NCBI GenBank assembly: GCA_030063045.1
Contig: JAQSEB010000180.1
Span: forward strand, 62,001-126,000
Source: Pratylenchus scribneri
Lineage: Eukaryota; Nematoda; Chromadorea; Rhabditida; Pratylenchidae
Length of the DNA: 64,000 nucleotides
Direction: 5' to 3'
The notes beneath the pieces are model-generated. The model saw nothing but the letters and a program-made list of their open reading frames with translations, had not been told where the DNA came from and did no database searches. Of the stretch, positions 8,768-22,276 are shown piece by piece; positions within the stretch are counted from its first letter, which is position 1; every line of letters begins with the position of its first letter. The position numbers and the translations under genes were made by a program.

Positions 8768-11700
8768 GAGCATGCAGAAATTGAATACACAATAGGGTTA
8801 ATTTACTCATATAGTTTGCAAAATGAATTAAAAACCAAAGAGAATTTGGCTGTTGTTTTATTTCAAAATTTTTGAAAATTTTAAAAATTTCTGAATTAAA
8901 ATATCAATGAATTTTTTTGAGCATGCAGAAATTGAATACACAATAGGGTTAATTTACTCATATAGTTTGCAAAATGAATTAAAAACCAAAGAGAATTTGG
9001 CTGTTGTTTTATTTCAAAATTTTTGAAAATTTTTTAAAAATACTATGATTCAAATTTAGAAATTTTAAAAATTTCTGAATTAAAATATCAATGAATTTTT
9101 TTGAGCATGCAGAAATTGAATACACAAAAGGGTTAATTTACTCATATAGTTTGCAAAATTAATTAAAAACCAAAGAGAATTTGGCTATTGTTTTATTTCA
9201 AAATTTTTGAAAATTTTTTAAAAATACTATGATTCAAATTTAGAAATTTTAAAAATTTCTGAATTAAAATATCAATGAATTTTTTTGAGCATGCAGAAAT
9301 TGAATACACAAAAGGGTTAATTTACTCATATAGTTTGCAAAATTAATTAAAAACCAAAGAGAATTTGGCTGTTGTTTTATTTCAAAATTTTTGAAAATTT
9401 TAAAAATTTCTTAATTAAAATATCAATGAATTTTTTTGAGCATGCAGAAATTGAATACACAAAAGGGTTAATTTACTCATATAGTTTGCAAAATGAATTA
9501 AAAACCAAAGAGAATTTGGCTGTTGTTTTATTTCAAAATTTATGAAAATTTTAAAAATTTCTGAATTAAAATATCAATGAATTTTTTTGAGCATGCAGAA
9601 ATTGAATACACAATAGGGTTAATTTACTCATATAGTTTGCAAAATGAATTAAAAACCAAAGAGAATTTGGCTGTTGTTTTATTTCAAAATTTTTGAAAAT
9701 TTTTTAAAAATACTATGATTCAATTTAGAAATTTTAAAAATTTCTTAATTAAAAAATATCAATGAATTTTTTGAGCATGCAGAAATTGAATACACAAAAG
9801 GGTTAATTTACTCATATAGTTTGCAAAATGAATTAAAAACCAAAGAGAATTTGGCTGTTGTTTTATTTCAAAATTTTTGAAAATTTTAAAAATTTCTTAA
9901 TTAAAATATCAATGAATTTTTTTGAGCATGCAGAAATTGAATACACAAAAGGGTTAATTTACTCATATAGTTTGCAAAATGAATTAAAAACCAAAGAGAA
10001 TTTGGCTGTTGTTTTATTTCAAAATTTATGAAAATTTTAAAAATTTCTTAATTAAAATATCAATGAATTTTTTTGAGCATGCAGAAATTGAATACACAAA
10101 AGGGTTAATTTACTCATATAGTTTGCAAAATGAATTAAAAACCAAAGAGAATTTGGCTGTTGTTTTATTTCAAAATTTTTGAAAATTTTTTAAAAATACT
10201 ATGATTCAAATTTAAAAATTTTAAAAATTTCTGAATTAAAATATCAATGAATTTTTTTGAGCATGCATAAATTGAATACACAATAGGGTTAATTTACTCA
10301 TATAGTTTGCAAAATGAATTAAAAACCAAAGAGAATTTGGCTGTTGTTTTATTTCAAAATTTTTGAAAATTTTTTAAAAATACTATGATTCAAATTAAGA
10401 AATTTTAAAAATTTCTGAATTAAAATATCAATGAATTTTTTTGAGCATGCAGAAATTGAATACACAAAAGGGTTAATTTACTCATATAGTTTGCAAAATG
10501 AATTAAAAACCAAAGAGAATTTGGCTGTTGTTTTATTTCAAAATTTTTGAAAATTTTAAAAATTTCTGTATTAAAATATCAATGAATTTTTTTGAGCATG
10601 CAGAAATTGAATACACAATAGGGTTAATTTACTCATATAGTTTGCAAAATGAATTAAAAACCAAAGAGAATTTGGCTGTTGTTTTATTTCAAAATTTTTG
10701 AAAATTTTTTAAAAATACTATGATTCAATTTAGAAATTTTAAAAATTTCTTAATTAAAAAATATCAATGAATTTTTTGAGCATGCAGAAATTGAATACAC
10801 AAAAGGGTTAATTTACTCATATAGTTTGCAAAATGAATTAAAAACCAAAGAGAATTTGGCTGTTGTTTTATTTCAAAATTTATGAAAATTTTAAAAATTT
10901 CTGAATTAAAATATCAATGAATTTTTTTGAGCATGCAGAAATTGAATACACAAAAGGGTTAATTTACTCATATAGTTTGCAAAATGAATTAAAAACCAAA
11001 GAGAATTTGGCTGTTGTTTTATTTCAAAATTTTTGAAAATTTTAAAAATTTCTTAATTAAAATATCAATGAATTTTTTTGAGCATGCAGAAATTGAATAC
11101 ACAAAAGAATTAATTTACTCATATAGTTTGCAAAATGAATTAAAAACCAAAGAGAATTTGGCTGTTGTTTTATTTCAAAATTTTTGAAAATTTTTTAAAA
11201 ATACTATGATTCAAATTTAGAAATTTTAAAAATTTCTGAATTAAAATATCAATGAATTTTTTTGAGCATGCAGAAATTGAATACACAATAGGGTTAATTT
11301 ACTCATATAGTTTGCAAAATGAAATAAAAACCAAAGAGAATTTGGCTGTAGTTTTATTTCAAAATTTATGAAAATTTTAAAAATTTCTTAATTAAAATAT
11401 CAATGAATTTTTTTGAGCATGCAGAAATTGAATACACAAAAGGGTTAATTTACTCATATAGTTTGCAAAATGAATTAAAAACCAAAGAGAATTTGGCTGT
11501 TGTTTTATTTCAAAATTTTTGAAAATTTTTTAAAAATACTATGATTCAAATTTAGAAATTTTAAAAATTTCTGAATTAAAATATCAATGAATTTTTTTGA
11601 GCATGCAGAAATTGAATACACAATAGGGTTAATTTACTCATATAGTTTGCAAAATGAATTAAAAACCAAAGAGAATTTGGCTGTTGTTTTATTTCAAAAT

Positions 11701-11933
11701 TTTTGAAAATTTTTTAAAAATACTATGATTCAAATTTAGAAATTTTAAAAATTTCTGAATTAAAATATCAATGAATTTTTTTGAGCATGCAGAAATTGAA
11801 TACACAAAAGGGTTAATTTACTCATATAGTTTGCAAAATGAATTAAAAACCAAAGAGAATTTGGCTGTTGTTTTATTTCAAAATTTTTGAAAATTTTAAA
11901 AATTTCTGTATTAAAATATCAATGAATTTTTTT

Positions 11934-12905
11934 GAGCATGCAGAAATTGAATACACAATAGGGTTAATTTACTCATATAGTTTGCAAAATGAATTAAAAA
12001 CCAAAGAGAATTTGGCTGTTGTTTTATTTCAAAATTTTTGAAAATTTTTTAAAAATACTATGATTCAATTTAGAAATTTTAAAAATTTCTTAATTAAAAA
12101 ATATCAATGAATTTTTTGAGCATGCAGAAATTGAATACACAAAAGGGTTAATTTACTCATATAGTTTGCAAAATGAATTAAAAACCAAAGAGAATTTGGC
12201 TGTTGTTTTATTTCAAAATTTTTGAAAATTTTAAAAATTTCTTAATTAAAATATCAATGAATTTTTTTGAGCATGCAGAAATTGAATACACAAAAGGGTT
12301 AATTTACTCATATAGTTTGCAAAATGAATTAAAAACCAAAGAGAATTTGGCTGTTGTTTTATTTCAAAATTTATGAAAATTTTAAAAATTTCTGAATTAA
12401 AATATCAATGAATTTTTTTGAGCATGCAGAAATTGAATACACAATAGGGTTAATTTACTCATATAGTTTGCAAAATGAATTAAAAACCAAAGAGAATTTG
12501 GCTGTTGTTTTATTTCAAAATTTTTGAAAATTTTTTAAAAATACTATGATTCAATTTAGAAATTTTAAAAATTTCTTAATTAAAAAATATCAATGAATTT
12601 TTTGAGCATGCAGAAATTGAATACACAAAAGGGTTAATTTACTCATATAGTTTGCAAAATGAATTAAAAACCAAAGAGAATTTGGCTGTTGTTTTATTTC
12701 AAAATTTTTGAAAATTTTAAAAATTTCTTAATTAAAATATCAATGAATTTTTTTGAGCATGCAGAAATTGAATACACAAAAGGGTTAATTTACTCATATA
12801 GTTTGCAAAATGAATTAAAAACCAAAGAGAATTTGGCTGTTGTTTTATTTCAAAATTTTTGAAAATTTTAAAAATTTCTTAATTAAAATATCAATGAATT
12901 TTTTT
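11934..12905. repeat. 486-bp trimer (184+151+151 bp), two copies
   Basis: Phase points 11934, 12118, 12269, 12420, 12604, 12755 and 12906 give the same order of lengths twice: a CAATAGGG long monomer with TCAATTTAG and CTTAATTAAAAAATATC, then two short monomers. The second copy differs in its third monomer (ATTTTTGA and CTTAATT rather than ATTTATGA and CTGAATT). Confidence 0.75.
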
Positions 12906-15900
12906 GAGCATGCAGAAATTGAATACACAAAAGAATTAATTTACTCATATAGTTTGCAAAATGAATTAAAAACCAAAGAGAATTTGGCTGTTGTTTTATT
13001 TCAAAATTTTTGAAAATTTTTTAAAAATACTATGATTCAAATTTAGAAATTTTAAAAATTTCTGAATTAAAATATCAATGAATTTTTTTGAGCATGCAGA
13101 AATTGAATACACAATAGGGTTAATTTACTCATATAGTTTGCAAAATGAATTAAAAACCAAAGAGAATTTGGCTGTTGTTTTATTTCAAAATTTATGAAAA
13201 TTTTAAAAATTTCTTAATTAAAATATCAATGAATTTTTTTGAGCATGCAGAAATTGAATACACAAAAGGGTTAATTTACTCATATAGTTTGCAAAATGAA
13301 TTAAAAACCAAAGAGAATTTGGCTGTTGTTTTATTTCAAAATTTTTGAAAATTTTTTAAAAATACTATGATTCAAATTTAGAAATTTTAAAAATTTCTGA
13401 ATTAAAATATCAATGAATTTTTTTGAGCATGCAGAAATTGAATACACAAAAGGGTTAATTTACTCATATAGTTTGCAAAATGAATTAAAAACCAAAGAGA
13501 ATTTGGCTGTTGTTTTATTTCAAAATTTTTGAAAATTTTTTAAAAATACTATGATTCAAATTTAGAAATTTTAAAAATTTCTGAATTAAAATATCAATGA
13601 ATTTTTTTGAGCATGCAGAAATTGAATACACAATAGGGTTAATTTACTCATATAGTTTGCAAAATGAATTAAAAACCAAAGAGAATTTGGCTGTTGTTTT
13701 ATTTCAAAATTTTTGAAAATTTTTTAAAAATACTATGATTCAAATTTAGAAATTTTAAAAATTTCTGAATTAAAATATCAATGAATTTTTTTGAGCATGC
13801 AGAAATTGAATACACAAAAGGGTTAATTTACTCATATAATTTGCAAAATGAATTAAAAACCAAAGAGAATTTGGCTGTTGTTTTATTTCAAAATTTTTGA
13901 AAATTTTAAAAATTTCTGAATTAAAATATCAATGAATTTTTTTGAGCATGCAGAAATTGAATACACAATAGGGTTAATTTACTCATATAGTTTGCAAAAT
14001 GAATTAAAAACCAAAGAGAATTTGGCTGTTGTTTTATTTCAAAATTTTTGAAAATTTTTTAAAAATACTATGATTCAAATTCAGAAATTTTAAAAATTTC
14101 TGAATTAAAATATCAATGAATTTTTTTGAGCATGCAGAAATTGAATACACAATAGGGTTAATTTACTCATATAGTTTGCAAAATGAATTAAAAACCAAAG
14201 AGAATTTGGCTGTTGTTTTATTTCAAAATTTTTGAAAATTTTTTAAAAATACTATGATTCAAATTTAGAAATTTTAAAAATTTCTGAATTAAAATATCAA
14301 TGAATTTTTTTGAGCATGCAGAAATTGAATACACAAAAGGGTTAATTTACTCATATAATTTGCAAAATGAATTAAAAACCAAAGAGAATTTGGCTGTTGT
14401 TTTATTTCAAAATTTTTGAAAATTTTAAAAATTTCTTAATTAAAATATCAATGAATTTTTTTGAGCATGCAGAAATTGAATACACAAAAGGGTTAATTTA
14501 CTCATATAGTTTGCAAAATGAATTAAAATCCAAAGAGAATTTGGCTGTTGTTTTATTTCAAAATTTTTGAAAATTTTAAAAATTTCTGAATTAAAATATC
14601 AATGAATTTTTTTGAGCATGCAGAAATTGAATACACAATAGGGTTAATTTACTCATATAGTTTGCAAAATGAATTAAAAACCAAAGAGAATTTGGCTGTT
14701 GTTTTATTTCAAAATTTTTGAAAATTTTTTAAAAATACTATGATTCAAATTTAGAAATTTTAAAAATTTCTGAATTAAAATATCAATGAATTTTTTTGAG
14801 CATGCAGAAATTGAATACACAATAGGGTTAATTTACTCATATAGTTTGCAAAATGAATTAAAAACCAAAGAGAATTTGGCTGTTGTTTTATTTCAAAATT
14901 TTTGAAAATTTTTTAAAAATACTATGATTCAAATTTAGAAATTTTAAAAATTTCTGAATTAAAATATCAATGAATTTTTTTGAGCATGCAGAAATTGAAT
15001 ACACAATAGGGTTAATTTACTCATATAGTTTGCAAAATGAATTAAAAACCAAAGAGAATTTGGCTGTTGTTTTATTTCAAAATTTTTGAAAATTTTAAAA
15101 ATTTCTGAATTAAAATATCAATGAATTTTTTTGAGCATGCAGAAATTGAATACACAATAGGGTTAATTTACTCATATAGTTTGCAAAATGAATTAAAAAC
15201 CAAAGAGAATTTGGCTGTTGTTTTATTTCAAAATTTTTGAAAATTTTAAAAATTTCTGAATTAAAATATCAATGAATTTTTTTTGAGCATGCAGAAATTG
15301 AATACACAATAGGGTTAATTTACTCATATAGTTTGCAAAATGAATTAAAAACCAAAGAGAATTTGGCTGTTGTTTTATTTCAAAATTTTTGAAAATTTTT
15401 TAAAAATACTATGATTCAAATTTAGAAATTTTAAAAATTTCTGAATTAAAATATCAATGAATTTTTTTGAGCATGCAGAAATTGAATACACAATAGGGTT
15501 AATTTACTCATATAGTTTGCAAAATGAATTAAAAACCAAAGAGAATTTGGCTGTTGTTTTATTTCAAAATTTTTGAAAATTTTAAAAATTTCTGAATTAA
15601 AATATCAATGAATTTTTTTGAGCATGCAGAAATTGAATACACAATAGGGTTAATTTACTCATATAGTTTGCAAAATGAATTAAAAACCAAAGAGAATTTG
15701 GCTGTTGTTTTATTTCAAAATTTTTGAAAATTTTTTAAAAATACTATGATTCAAATTTAGAAATTTTAAAAATTTCTGAATTAAAATATCAATGAATTTT
15801 TTTGAGCATGCAGAAATTGAATACACAATAGGGTTAATTTACTCATATAGTTTGCAAAATGAATTAAAAACCAAAGAGAATTTGGCTGTTGTTTTATTTC

Positions 15901-17498
15901 AAAATTTATGAAAATTTTAAAAATTTCTTAATTAAAATATCAATGAATTTTTTTGAGCATGCAGAAATTGAATACACAAAAGGGTTAATTTACTCATATA
16001 GTTTGCAAAATGAATTAAAAACCAAAGAGAATTTGGCTGTTGTTTTATTTCAAAATTTATGAAAATTTTAAAAATTTCTGAATTAAAATATCAATGAATT
16101 TTTTTGAGCATGCAGAAATTGAATACACAATAGGGTTAATTTACTCATATAGTTTGCAAAATGAATTAAAAACCAAAGAGAATTTGGCTGTTGTTTTATT
16201 TCAAAATTTTTGAAAATTTTTTAAAAATTTCTGAATTAAAATATCAATGAATTTTTTTGAGCATGCAGAAATTGAATACACAATAGGGTTAATTTACTCA
16301 TATAGTTTGCAAAATGAATTAAAAACCAAAGAGAATTTGGCTGTTGTTTTATTTCAAAATTTTTGAAAATTTTAAAAATTTCTGAATTAAAATATCAATG
16401 AATTTTTTTGAGCATGCAGAAATTGAATACACAATAGGGTTAATTTACTCATATAGTTTGCAAAATGAATTAAAAACCAAAGAGAATTTGGCTGTTGTTT
16501 TATTTCAAAATTTTTGAAAATTTTAAAAATTTCTGAATTAAAATATCAATGAATTTTTTTGAGCATGCAGAAATTGAATACACTATAGGGTTAATTTACT
16601 CATATAGTTTGCAAAATGAATTAAAAACCAAAGAGAATTTGGCTGTTGTTTTATTTCAAAATTTATGAAAATTTTAAAAATTTCTTAATTAAAATATCAA
16701 TGAATTTTTTTGAGCATGCAGAAATTGAATACACAAAAGGGTTAATTTACTCATATAGTTTGCAAAATGAATTAAAAACCAAAGAGAATTTGGCTGTTGT
16801 TTTATTTCAAAATTTTTGAAAATTTTAAAAATTTCTGAATTAAAATATCAATGAATTTTTTTGAGCATGCAGAAATTGAATACACAATAGGGTTAATTTA
16901 CTCATATAGTTTGCAAAATGAATTAAAAACCAAAGAGAATTTGGCTGTTGTTTTATTTCAAAATTTTTGAAAATTTTAAAAATTTCTGAATTAAAATATC
17001 AATGAATTTTTTTGAGCATGCAGAAATTGAATACACAAAAGGGTTAATTTACTCATATAGTTTGCAAAATGAATTAAAAACCAAAGAGAATTTGGCTGTT
17101 GTTTTATTTCAAAATTTTTGAAAATTTTTTAAAAATACTATGATTCAATTTAGAAATTTTAAAAATTTCTGAATTAAAATATCAATGAATTTTTTTGAGC
17201 ATGCAGAAATTGAATACACAATAGGGTTAATTTACTCATATAGTTTGCAAAATGAATTAAAAACCAAAGAGAATTTGGCTGTTGTTTTATTTCAAAATTT
17301 TTGAAAATTTTAAAAATTTCTGAATTAAAATATCAATGAATTTTTTTGAGCATGCAGAAATTGAATACACAATAGGGTTAATTTACTCATATAGTTTGCA
17401 AAATGAATTAAAAACCAAAGAGAATTTGGCTGTTGTTTTATTTCAAAATTTTTGAAAATTTTAAAAATTTCTGAATTAAAATATCAATGAATTTTTTT

Positions 17499-17957
17499 GA
17501 GCATGCAGAAATTGAATACACTATAGGGTTAATTTACTCATATAGTTTGCAAAATGAATTAAAAACCAAAGAGAATTTGGCTGTTGTTTTATTTCAAAAT
17601 TTTTGAAAATTTTTTAAAAATTTCTGAATTAAAATATCAATGAATTTTTTTGAGCATGCAGAAATTGAATACACAAAAGGGTTAATTTACTCATATAGTT
17701 TGCAAAATGAATTAAAAACCAAAGAGAATTTGGCTGTTGTTTTATTTCAAAATTTTTGAAAATTTTTTAAAAATTTCTGAATTAAAATATCAATGAATTT
17801 TTTTGAGCATGCAGAAATTGAATACACTATAGGGTTAATTTACTCATATAGTTTGCAAAATGAATTAAAAACCAAAGAGAATTTGGCTGTTGTTTTATTT
17901 CAAAATTTTTGAAAATTTTTTAAAAATTTCTGAATTAAAATATCAATGAATTTTTTT
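17499..17957. repeat. Three consecutive 153-bp monomers
   Basis: Phase points 17499, 17652, 17805 and 17958 are 153 bp apart because the tail reads GAAAATTTTTTAAAAATTTC, two T more than normal short units. A lone unit of this kind is at 16106-16258. Since 153 is a multiple of three, the frame starting at ATGAATTTTTTTGAG stays in register across these units, with only TGA stops. Confidence 0.85.
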
Positions 17958-18344
17958 GAGCATGCAGAAATTGAATACACAATAGGGTTAATTTACTCAT
18001 ATAGTTTGCAAAATGAATTAAAAACCAAAGAGAATTTGGCTGTTGTTTTATTTCAAAATTTTTGAAAATTTTAAAAATTTCTGAATTAAAATATCAATGA
18101 ATTTTTTTGAGCATGCAGAAATTGAATACACAATAGGGTTAATTTACTCATATAGTTTGCAAAATGAATTAAAAACCAAAGAGAATTTGGCTGTTGTTTT
18201 ATTTCAAAATTTTTGAAAATTTTAAAAATTTCTGAATTAAAATATCAATGAATTTTTTTGAGCATGCAGAAATTGAATACACTATAGGGTTAATTTACTC
18301 ATATAGTTTGCAAAATGAATTAAAAACCAAAGAGAATTTGGCTG

Positions 18345-18527
18345 TTGTTTTATTTCAAAATTTATGAAAATTTTAAAAATTTCTTAATTAAAATATCAAT
18401 GAATTTTTTTGAGCATGCAGAAATTGAATACACAAAAGGGTTAATTTACTCATATAGTTTGCAAAATGAATTAAAAACCAAAGAGAATTTGGCTGTTGTT
18501 TTATTTCAAAATTTTAGAAAATTTTAA
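18345..18527 (+). other. Fortuitous 60-codon open frame crossing two B3 monomers
   Basis: The frame opens at a TTG (18345), not an ATG; the first ATG is at codon 19 (18399), the standard family B ATG of MNFFEHAEIEY. It reads across the AT-rich tail because this tail has ATTTATGA and CTTAATT. It continues past the usual stop because T18516 is A, turning the conserved TGA (18516-18518) into AGA, and ends at TAA three codons later. The product has no recognisable domain or signal. Composition, length and repeat context are those of the satellite, so I judge it a chance frame made by two variant bases, not a gene. It is the longest standard-code open frame I know of in the window. Confidence 0.85.
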
Positions 18528-20498
18528 AAATTTCTGAATTAAAATATCAATGAATTTTTTTGAGCATGCAGAAATTGAATACACAATAGGGTTAATTTAC
18601 TCATATAGTTTGCAAAATGAATTAAAAACCAAAGAGAATTTGGCTGTTGTTTTATTTCAAAATTTTTGAAAATTTTAAAAATTTCTGAATTAAAATATCA
18701 ATGAATTTTTTTGAGCATGCAGAAATTGAATACACAAAAGGATTAATTTACTCATATAGTTTGCAAAATGAATTAAAAACCAAAGAGAATTTGGCTGTTG
18801 TTTTATTTCAAAATTTTTGAAAATTTTTTAAAAATACTATGATTCAATTTAGAAATTTTAAAAATTTCTGAATTAAAATATCAATGAATTTTTTTGAGCA
18901 TGCAGAAATTGAATACACAATAGGGTTAATTTACTCATATAGTTTGCAAAATGAATTAAAAACCAAAGAGAATTTGGCTGTTGTTTTATTTCAAAATTTT
19001 TGAAAATTTTAAAAATTTCTGAATTAAAATATCAATGAATTTTTTTGAGCATGCAGAAATTGAATACACAATAGGGTTAATTTACTCATATAGTTTGCAA
19101 AATGAATTAAAAACCAAAGAGAATTTGGCTGTTGTTTTATTTCAAAATTTTTGAAAATTTTTTAAAAATACTATGATTCAATTTAGAAATTTTAAAAATT
19201 TCTGAATTAAAATATCAATGAATTTTTTTGAGCATGCAGAAATTGAATACACAAAAGGGTTAATTTACTCATATAGTTTGCAAAATGAATTAAAAACCAA
19301 AGAGAATTTGGCTGTTGTTTTATTTCAAAATTTTTGAAAATTTTTTAAAAATACTATGATTCAATTTAGAAATTTTAAAAATTTCTGAATTAAAATATCA
19401 ATGAATTTTTTTGAGCATGCAGAAATTGAATACAAAAAAGGGTTAATTTACTAATATAGTTTGCAAAATGAATTAAAAACCAAAGAGAATTTGGCTGTTG
19501 TTTTATTTCAAAATTTTTGAAAATTTTTTAAAAATACTATGATTTAATTTAGAAATTTTAAAAATTTCTGAATTAAAATATCAATGAATTTTTTTGAGCA
19601 TGCAGAAATTGAATACACAATAGGGTTAATTTACTCATATAGTTTGCAAAATGAATTAAAAACCAAAGAGAATTTGGCTGTTGTTTCATTTCAAAATTTT
19701 TGAAAATTTTTTAAAAATACTATGATTCAATTTAGAAATTTTAAAAATTTCTGAATTAAAATGTCAATGAATTTTTTTGAGCATGCAGAAATTGAATACA
19801 CAATAGGGTTAATTTACTCATATAGTTTGCAAAATGAATTAAAAACCAAAGAGAATTTGGCTGTTGTTTTATTTCAAAATTTTTGAAAATTTTTTAAAAA
19901 TACTATGATTCAATTTAGAAATTTTAAAAATTTCTGAATTAAAATATCAATGAATTTTTTTGAGCATGCAGAAATTGAATACAAAAAAGGGTTAATTTAC
20001 TCATATAGTTTGCAAAATGAATTAAAAACCAAAGAGAATTTGGCTGTTGTTTTATTTCAAAATTTTTGAAAATTTTTTAAAAATACTATGATTTAATTTA
20101 GAAATTTTAAAAATTTCTGAATTAAAATATCAATGAATTTTTTTGAGCATGCAGAAATTGAATACACAATAGGGTTAATTTACTCATATAGTTTGCAAAA
20201 TGAATTAAAAACCAAAGAGAATTTGGCTGTTGTTTTATTTCAAAATTTTTGAAAATTTTTTAAAAATACTATGATTCAATTTAGAAATTTTAAAAATTTC
20301 TGAATTAAAATATCAATGAATTTTTTTGAGCATGCAGAAATTGAATACACAATAGGGTTAATTTACTCATATAGTTTGCAAAATGAATTAAAAACCAAAG
20401 AGAATTTGGCTGTTGTTTTATTTCAAAATTTTTGAAAATTTTTTAAAAATACTATGATTCAATTTAGAAATTTTAAAAATTTCTGAATTAAAATATCA

Positions 20499-20618
20499 AT
20501 GAATTTTTTTGAGCATGCAGAAATTGAATACACAAAAGGGTTAATTTACTCATATAGTTTGCAAAATGAATTAAAAACCAAAGAGAATTTGGCTGTTGTT
20601 TTATTTCAAAATTTTTGA
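20499..20618 (+). other. Representative latent 39-codon frame of family B
   Basis: ATG at 20499 and TGA at 20616 enclose 39 sense codons. The peptide begins MNFFEHAEIEYTKGLIYS, continues through LQNELKTKENL and ends VLFQNF. The same frame is open in most B3 monomers (K or I at codon 13) and in B2, where the middle becomes KELIFLNRL and the end SADVLFQNF. B1 has a TAG at codon 19. Six-T monomers lose the frame at the ATG. Differences between B2 and B3 are almost all amino-acid-changing, so there is no sign of protein-level constraint. No upstream promoter or ribosome context can be recognised. I do not recognise the peptide. Confidence 0.55.
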
Positions 20619-20620
20619 AA
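20604..20620. repeat. 17-bp dyad in the family B core
   Basis: TTTCAAAA (20604-20611) and TTTTGAAA (20613-20620) are perfect inverted arms around a single T. The element occurs in almost every family B monomer; the ATTTATGA variants break it. It overlaps the conserved TGA of the latent frame. Dimeric protein binding is possible but is inference only. Confidence 0.75.
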
Positions 20621-20648
20621 ATTTTTTAAAAATACTATGATTCAATTT

Positions 20649-20667
20649 AGAAATTTTAAAAATTTCT
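20649..20667. repeat. 19-bp dyad specific to long monomers
   Basis: AGAAATTTT (20649-20657) and AAAATTTCT (20659-20667) are perfect 9-bp inverted arms around one A. Short monomers have TGAAAATTTTAAAAATTTCTG here, which keeps only 7-bp arms. The left arm belongs to the extra segment of the long form. Confidence 0.75.
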
Positions 20668-22276
20668 GAATTAAAATATCAATGAATTTTTTTGAGCATG
20701 CAGAAATTGAATACACAAAAGGGTTAATTTACTCATATAGTTTGCAAAATGAATTAAAAACCAAAGAGAATTTGGCTGTTGTTTTATTTCAAAATTTTTG
20801 AAAATTTTTTAAAAATACTATGATTCAATTTAGAAATTTTAAAAATTTCTGAATTAAAATATCAATGAATTTTTTTGAGCATGCAGAAATTGAATACACA
20901 ATAGGGTTAATTTACTCATATAGTTTGCAAAATGAATTAAAAACCAAAGAGAATTTGGCTGTTGTTTTATTTCAAAATTTTTGAAAATTTTTTAAAAATA
21001 CTATGATTCAATTTAGAAATTTTAAAAATTTCTGAATTAAAATATCAATGAATTTTTTTGAGCATGCAGAAATTGAATACACAATAGGGTTAATTTACTC
21101 ATATAGTTTGCAAAATGAATTAAAAACCAAAGAGAATTTGGCTGTTGTTTTATTTCAAAATTTTTGAAAATTTTTTAAAAATACTATGATTCAATTTAGA
21201 AATTTTAAAAATTTCTGAATTAAAATATCAATGAATTTTTTTGAGCATGCAGAAATTGAATACACAAAAGGGTTAATTTACTCATATAGTTTGCAAAATG
21301 AATTAAAAACCAAAGAGAATTTGGCTGTTGTTTTATTTCAAAATTTTTGAAAATTTTTTAAAAATACTATGATTCAATTTAGAAATTTTAAAAATTTCTG
21401 AATTAAAATATCAATGAATTTTTTTGAGCATGCAGAAATTGAATACAAAAAAGGGTTAATTTACTAATATAGTTTGCAAAATGAATTAAAAACCAAAGAG
21501 AATTTGGCTGTTGTTTTATTTCAAAATTTTTGAAAATTTTTTAAAAATACTATGATTTAATTTAGAAATTTTAAAAATTTCTGAATTAAAATATCAATGA
21601 ATTTTTTTGAACATGCAGAAATTGAATACACAATAGGGTTAATTTACTCATATAGTTTGCAAAATGAATTAAAAACCAAAGAGAATTTGGCTGTTGTTTT
21701 ATTTCAAAATTTTTGAAAATTTTTTAAAAATACTATGATTCAATTTAGAAATTTTAAAAATTTCTGAATTAAAATATCAATGAATTTTTTTGAGCATGCA
21801 GAAATTGAATACACAAAAGGGTTAATTTACTAATATAGTTTGCAAAATGAATTAAAAACCAAAGAGAATTTGGCTGTTGTTTTATTTCAAAATTTTTGAA
21901 AATTTTTTAAAAATACTATGATTCAAATTTAGAAATTTTAAAAATTTCTGAATTAAAATATCAATGAATTTTTTGAGCATGCAGAAATTGAATACACAAA
22001 AGGGTTAATTTACTCATATAGTTTGCAAAATGAATTAAAAACCAAAGAGAATTTGGCTGTTGTTTTATTTCAAAATTTTTGAAAATTTTAAAAATTTCTG
22101 AATTAAAATATCAATGAATTTTTTTGAGCATGCAGAAATTGAATACACAATAGGGTTAATTTACTCATATAGTTTGCAAAATGAATTAAAAACCAAAGAG
22201 AATTTGGCTGTTGTTTTATTTCAAAATTTTTGAAAATTTTAAAAATTTCTGAATTAAAATATCAATGAATTTTTTT

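Larger units (their letters stand above)
4796..19046. repeat. Family B, subfamily B3, mixed short and long monomers
   Basis: B3 monomers read ATTGAATACACAA(A/T)AGGG, then TTAATTTACTCATATAG and TTTGCAAAATG. Short (151 bp) and long (184 bp) units alternate irregularly. Recurrent marks are CAATAGGG versus CAAAAGGG, ATTTATGA versus ATTTTTGA, CTGAATT versus CTTAATT versus CTGTATT, and a long form with TCAATTTAG, CTTAATTAAAAAATATC and a six-T run (also 184 bp, by compensating one-base changes). Combinations of these marks recur in the same order kilobases apart, which reveals higher-order copies. B2 islands occur up to 8767. No unique sequence or gene is present. Confidence 0.93.
20097..21464 (+). 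other. 1368-bp in-register frame interrupted only by TGA codons
   Basis: In the frame of GAG at 20145 + 183n, a TAA occurs at 20094-20096 (GATTTAATTT variant) and the next TAA is at 21465-21467 (TACTAATAT variant). Between them every stop is TGA, two per 61-codon unit: one after VLFQNF and one after FRNFKNF. In the standard code this is not an open frame. It would be open only if TGA were sense. Neighbouring units with TAA and the frame-breaking 151/184-bp units elsewhere argue that it is not translated. I report it because the pattern is directly visible and unusual. Confidence 0.6.
19047..21974. repeat. Uniform long-monomer block, 183-bp units
   Basis: Sixteen consecutive units are 183 bp, with phase points every 183 bp from 19047 to 21975. 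They are long B3 monomers with ATTCAATTTAG (one A less than the 184-bp ATTCAAATTTAG). Marks include GATTTAATTT (19541, 20090, 21554), TACAAAAAAGGG with TACTAATATAG, a GAACATGC at 21609, and an ATGTCAATG near 19762. The last unit has ATTCAAATTT plus a six-T run, so its length is unchanged. Because 183 is 61 codons, one frame stays in register throughout. Regular spacing near a nucleosome repeat length may favour phased chromatin (inference). Confidence 0.92.

Noticed and set aside
18345..18527. 60-codon open frame as a protein gene
   Set aside because: It begins at TTG, exists only because two variant bases remove usual stops, crosses the boundary of two monomers and has no recognisable domain. 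It is listed as a fortuitous frame.
20097..21464. A real gene read with TGA as an amino acid
   Set aside because: TAA occurs in the same frame in nearby units, frame-breaking 151- and 184-bp units dominate the array, and subfamily differences are mostly amino-acid-changing. Kept only as a finding to test.
21975..22276. Boundary between the two 183-bp blocks as an insertion site
   Set aside because: The interruption is just two ordinary short B3 monomers (phase points 21975 and 22126, 151 bp each), not foreign DNA.
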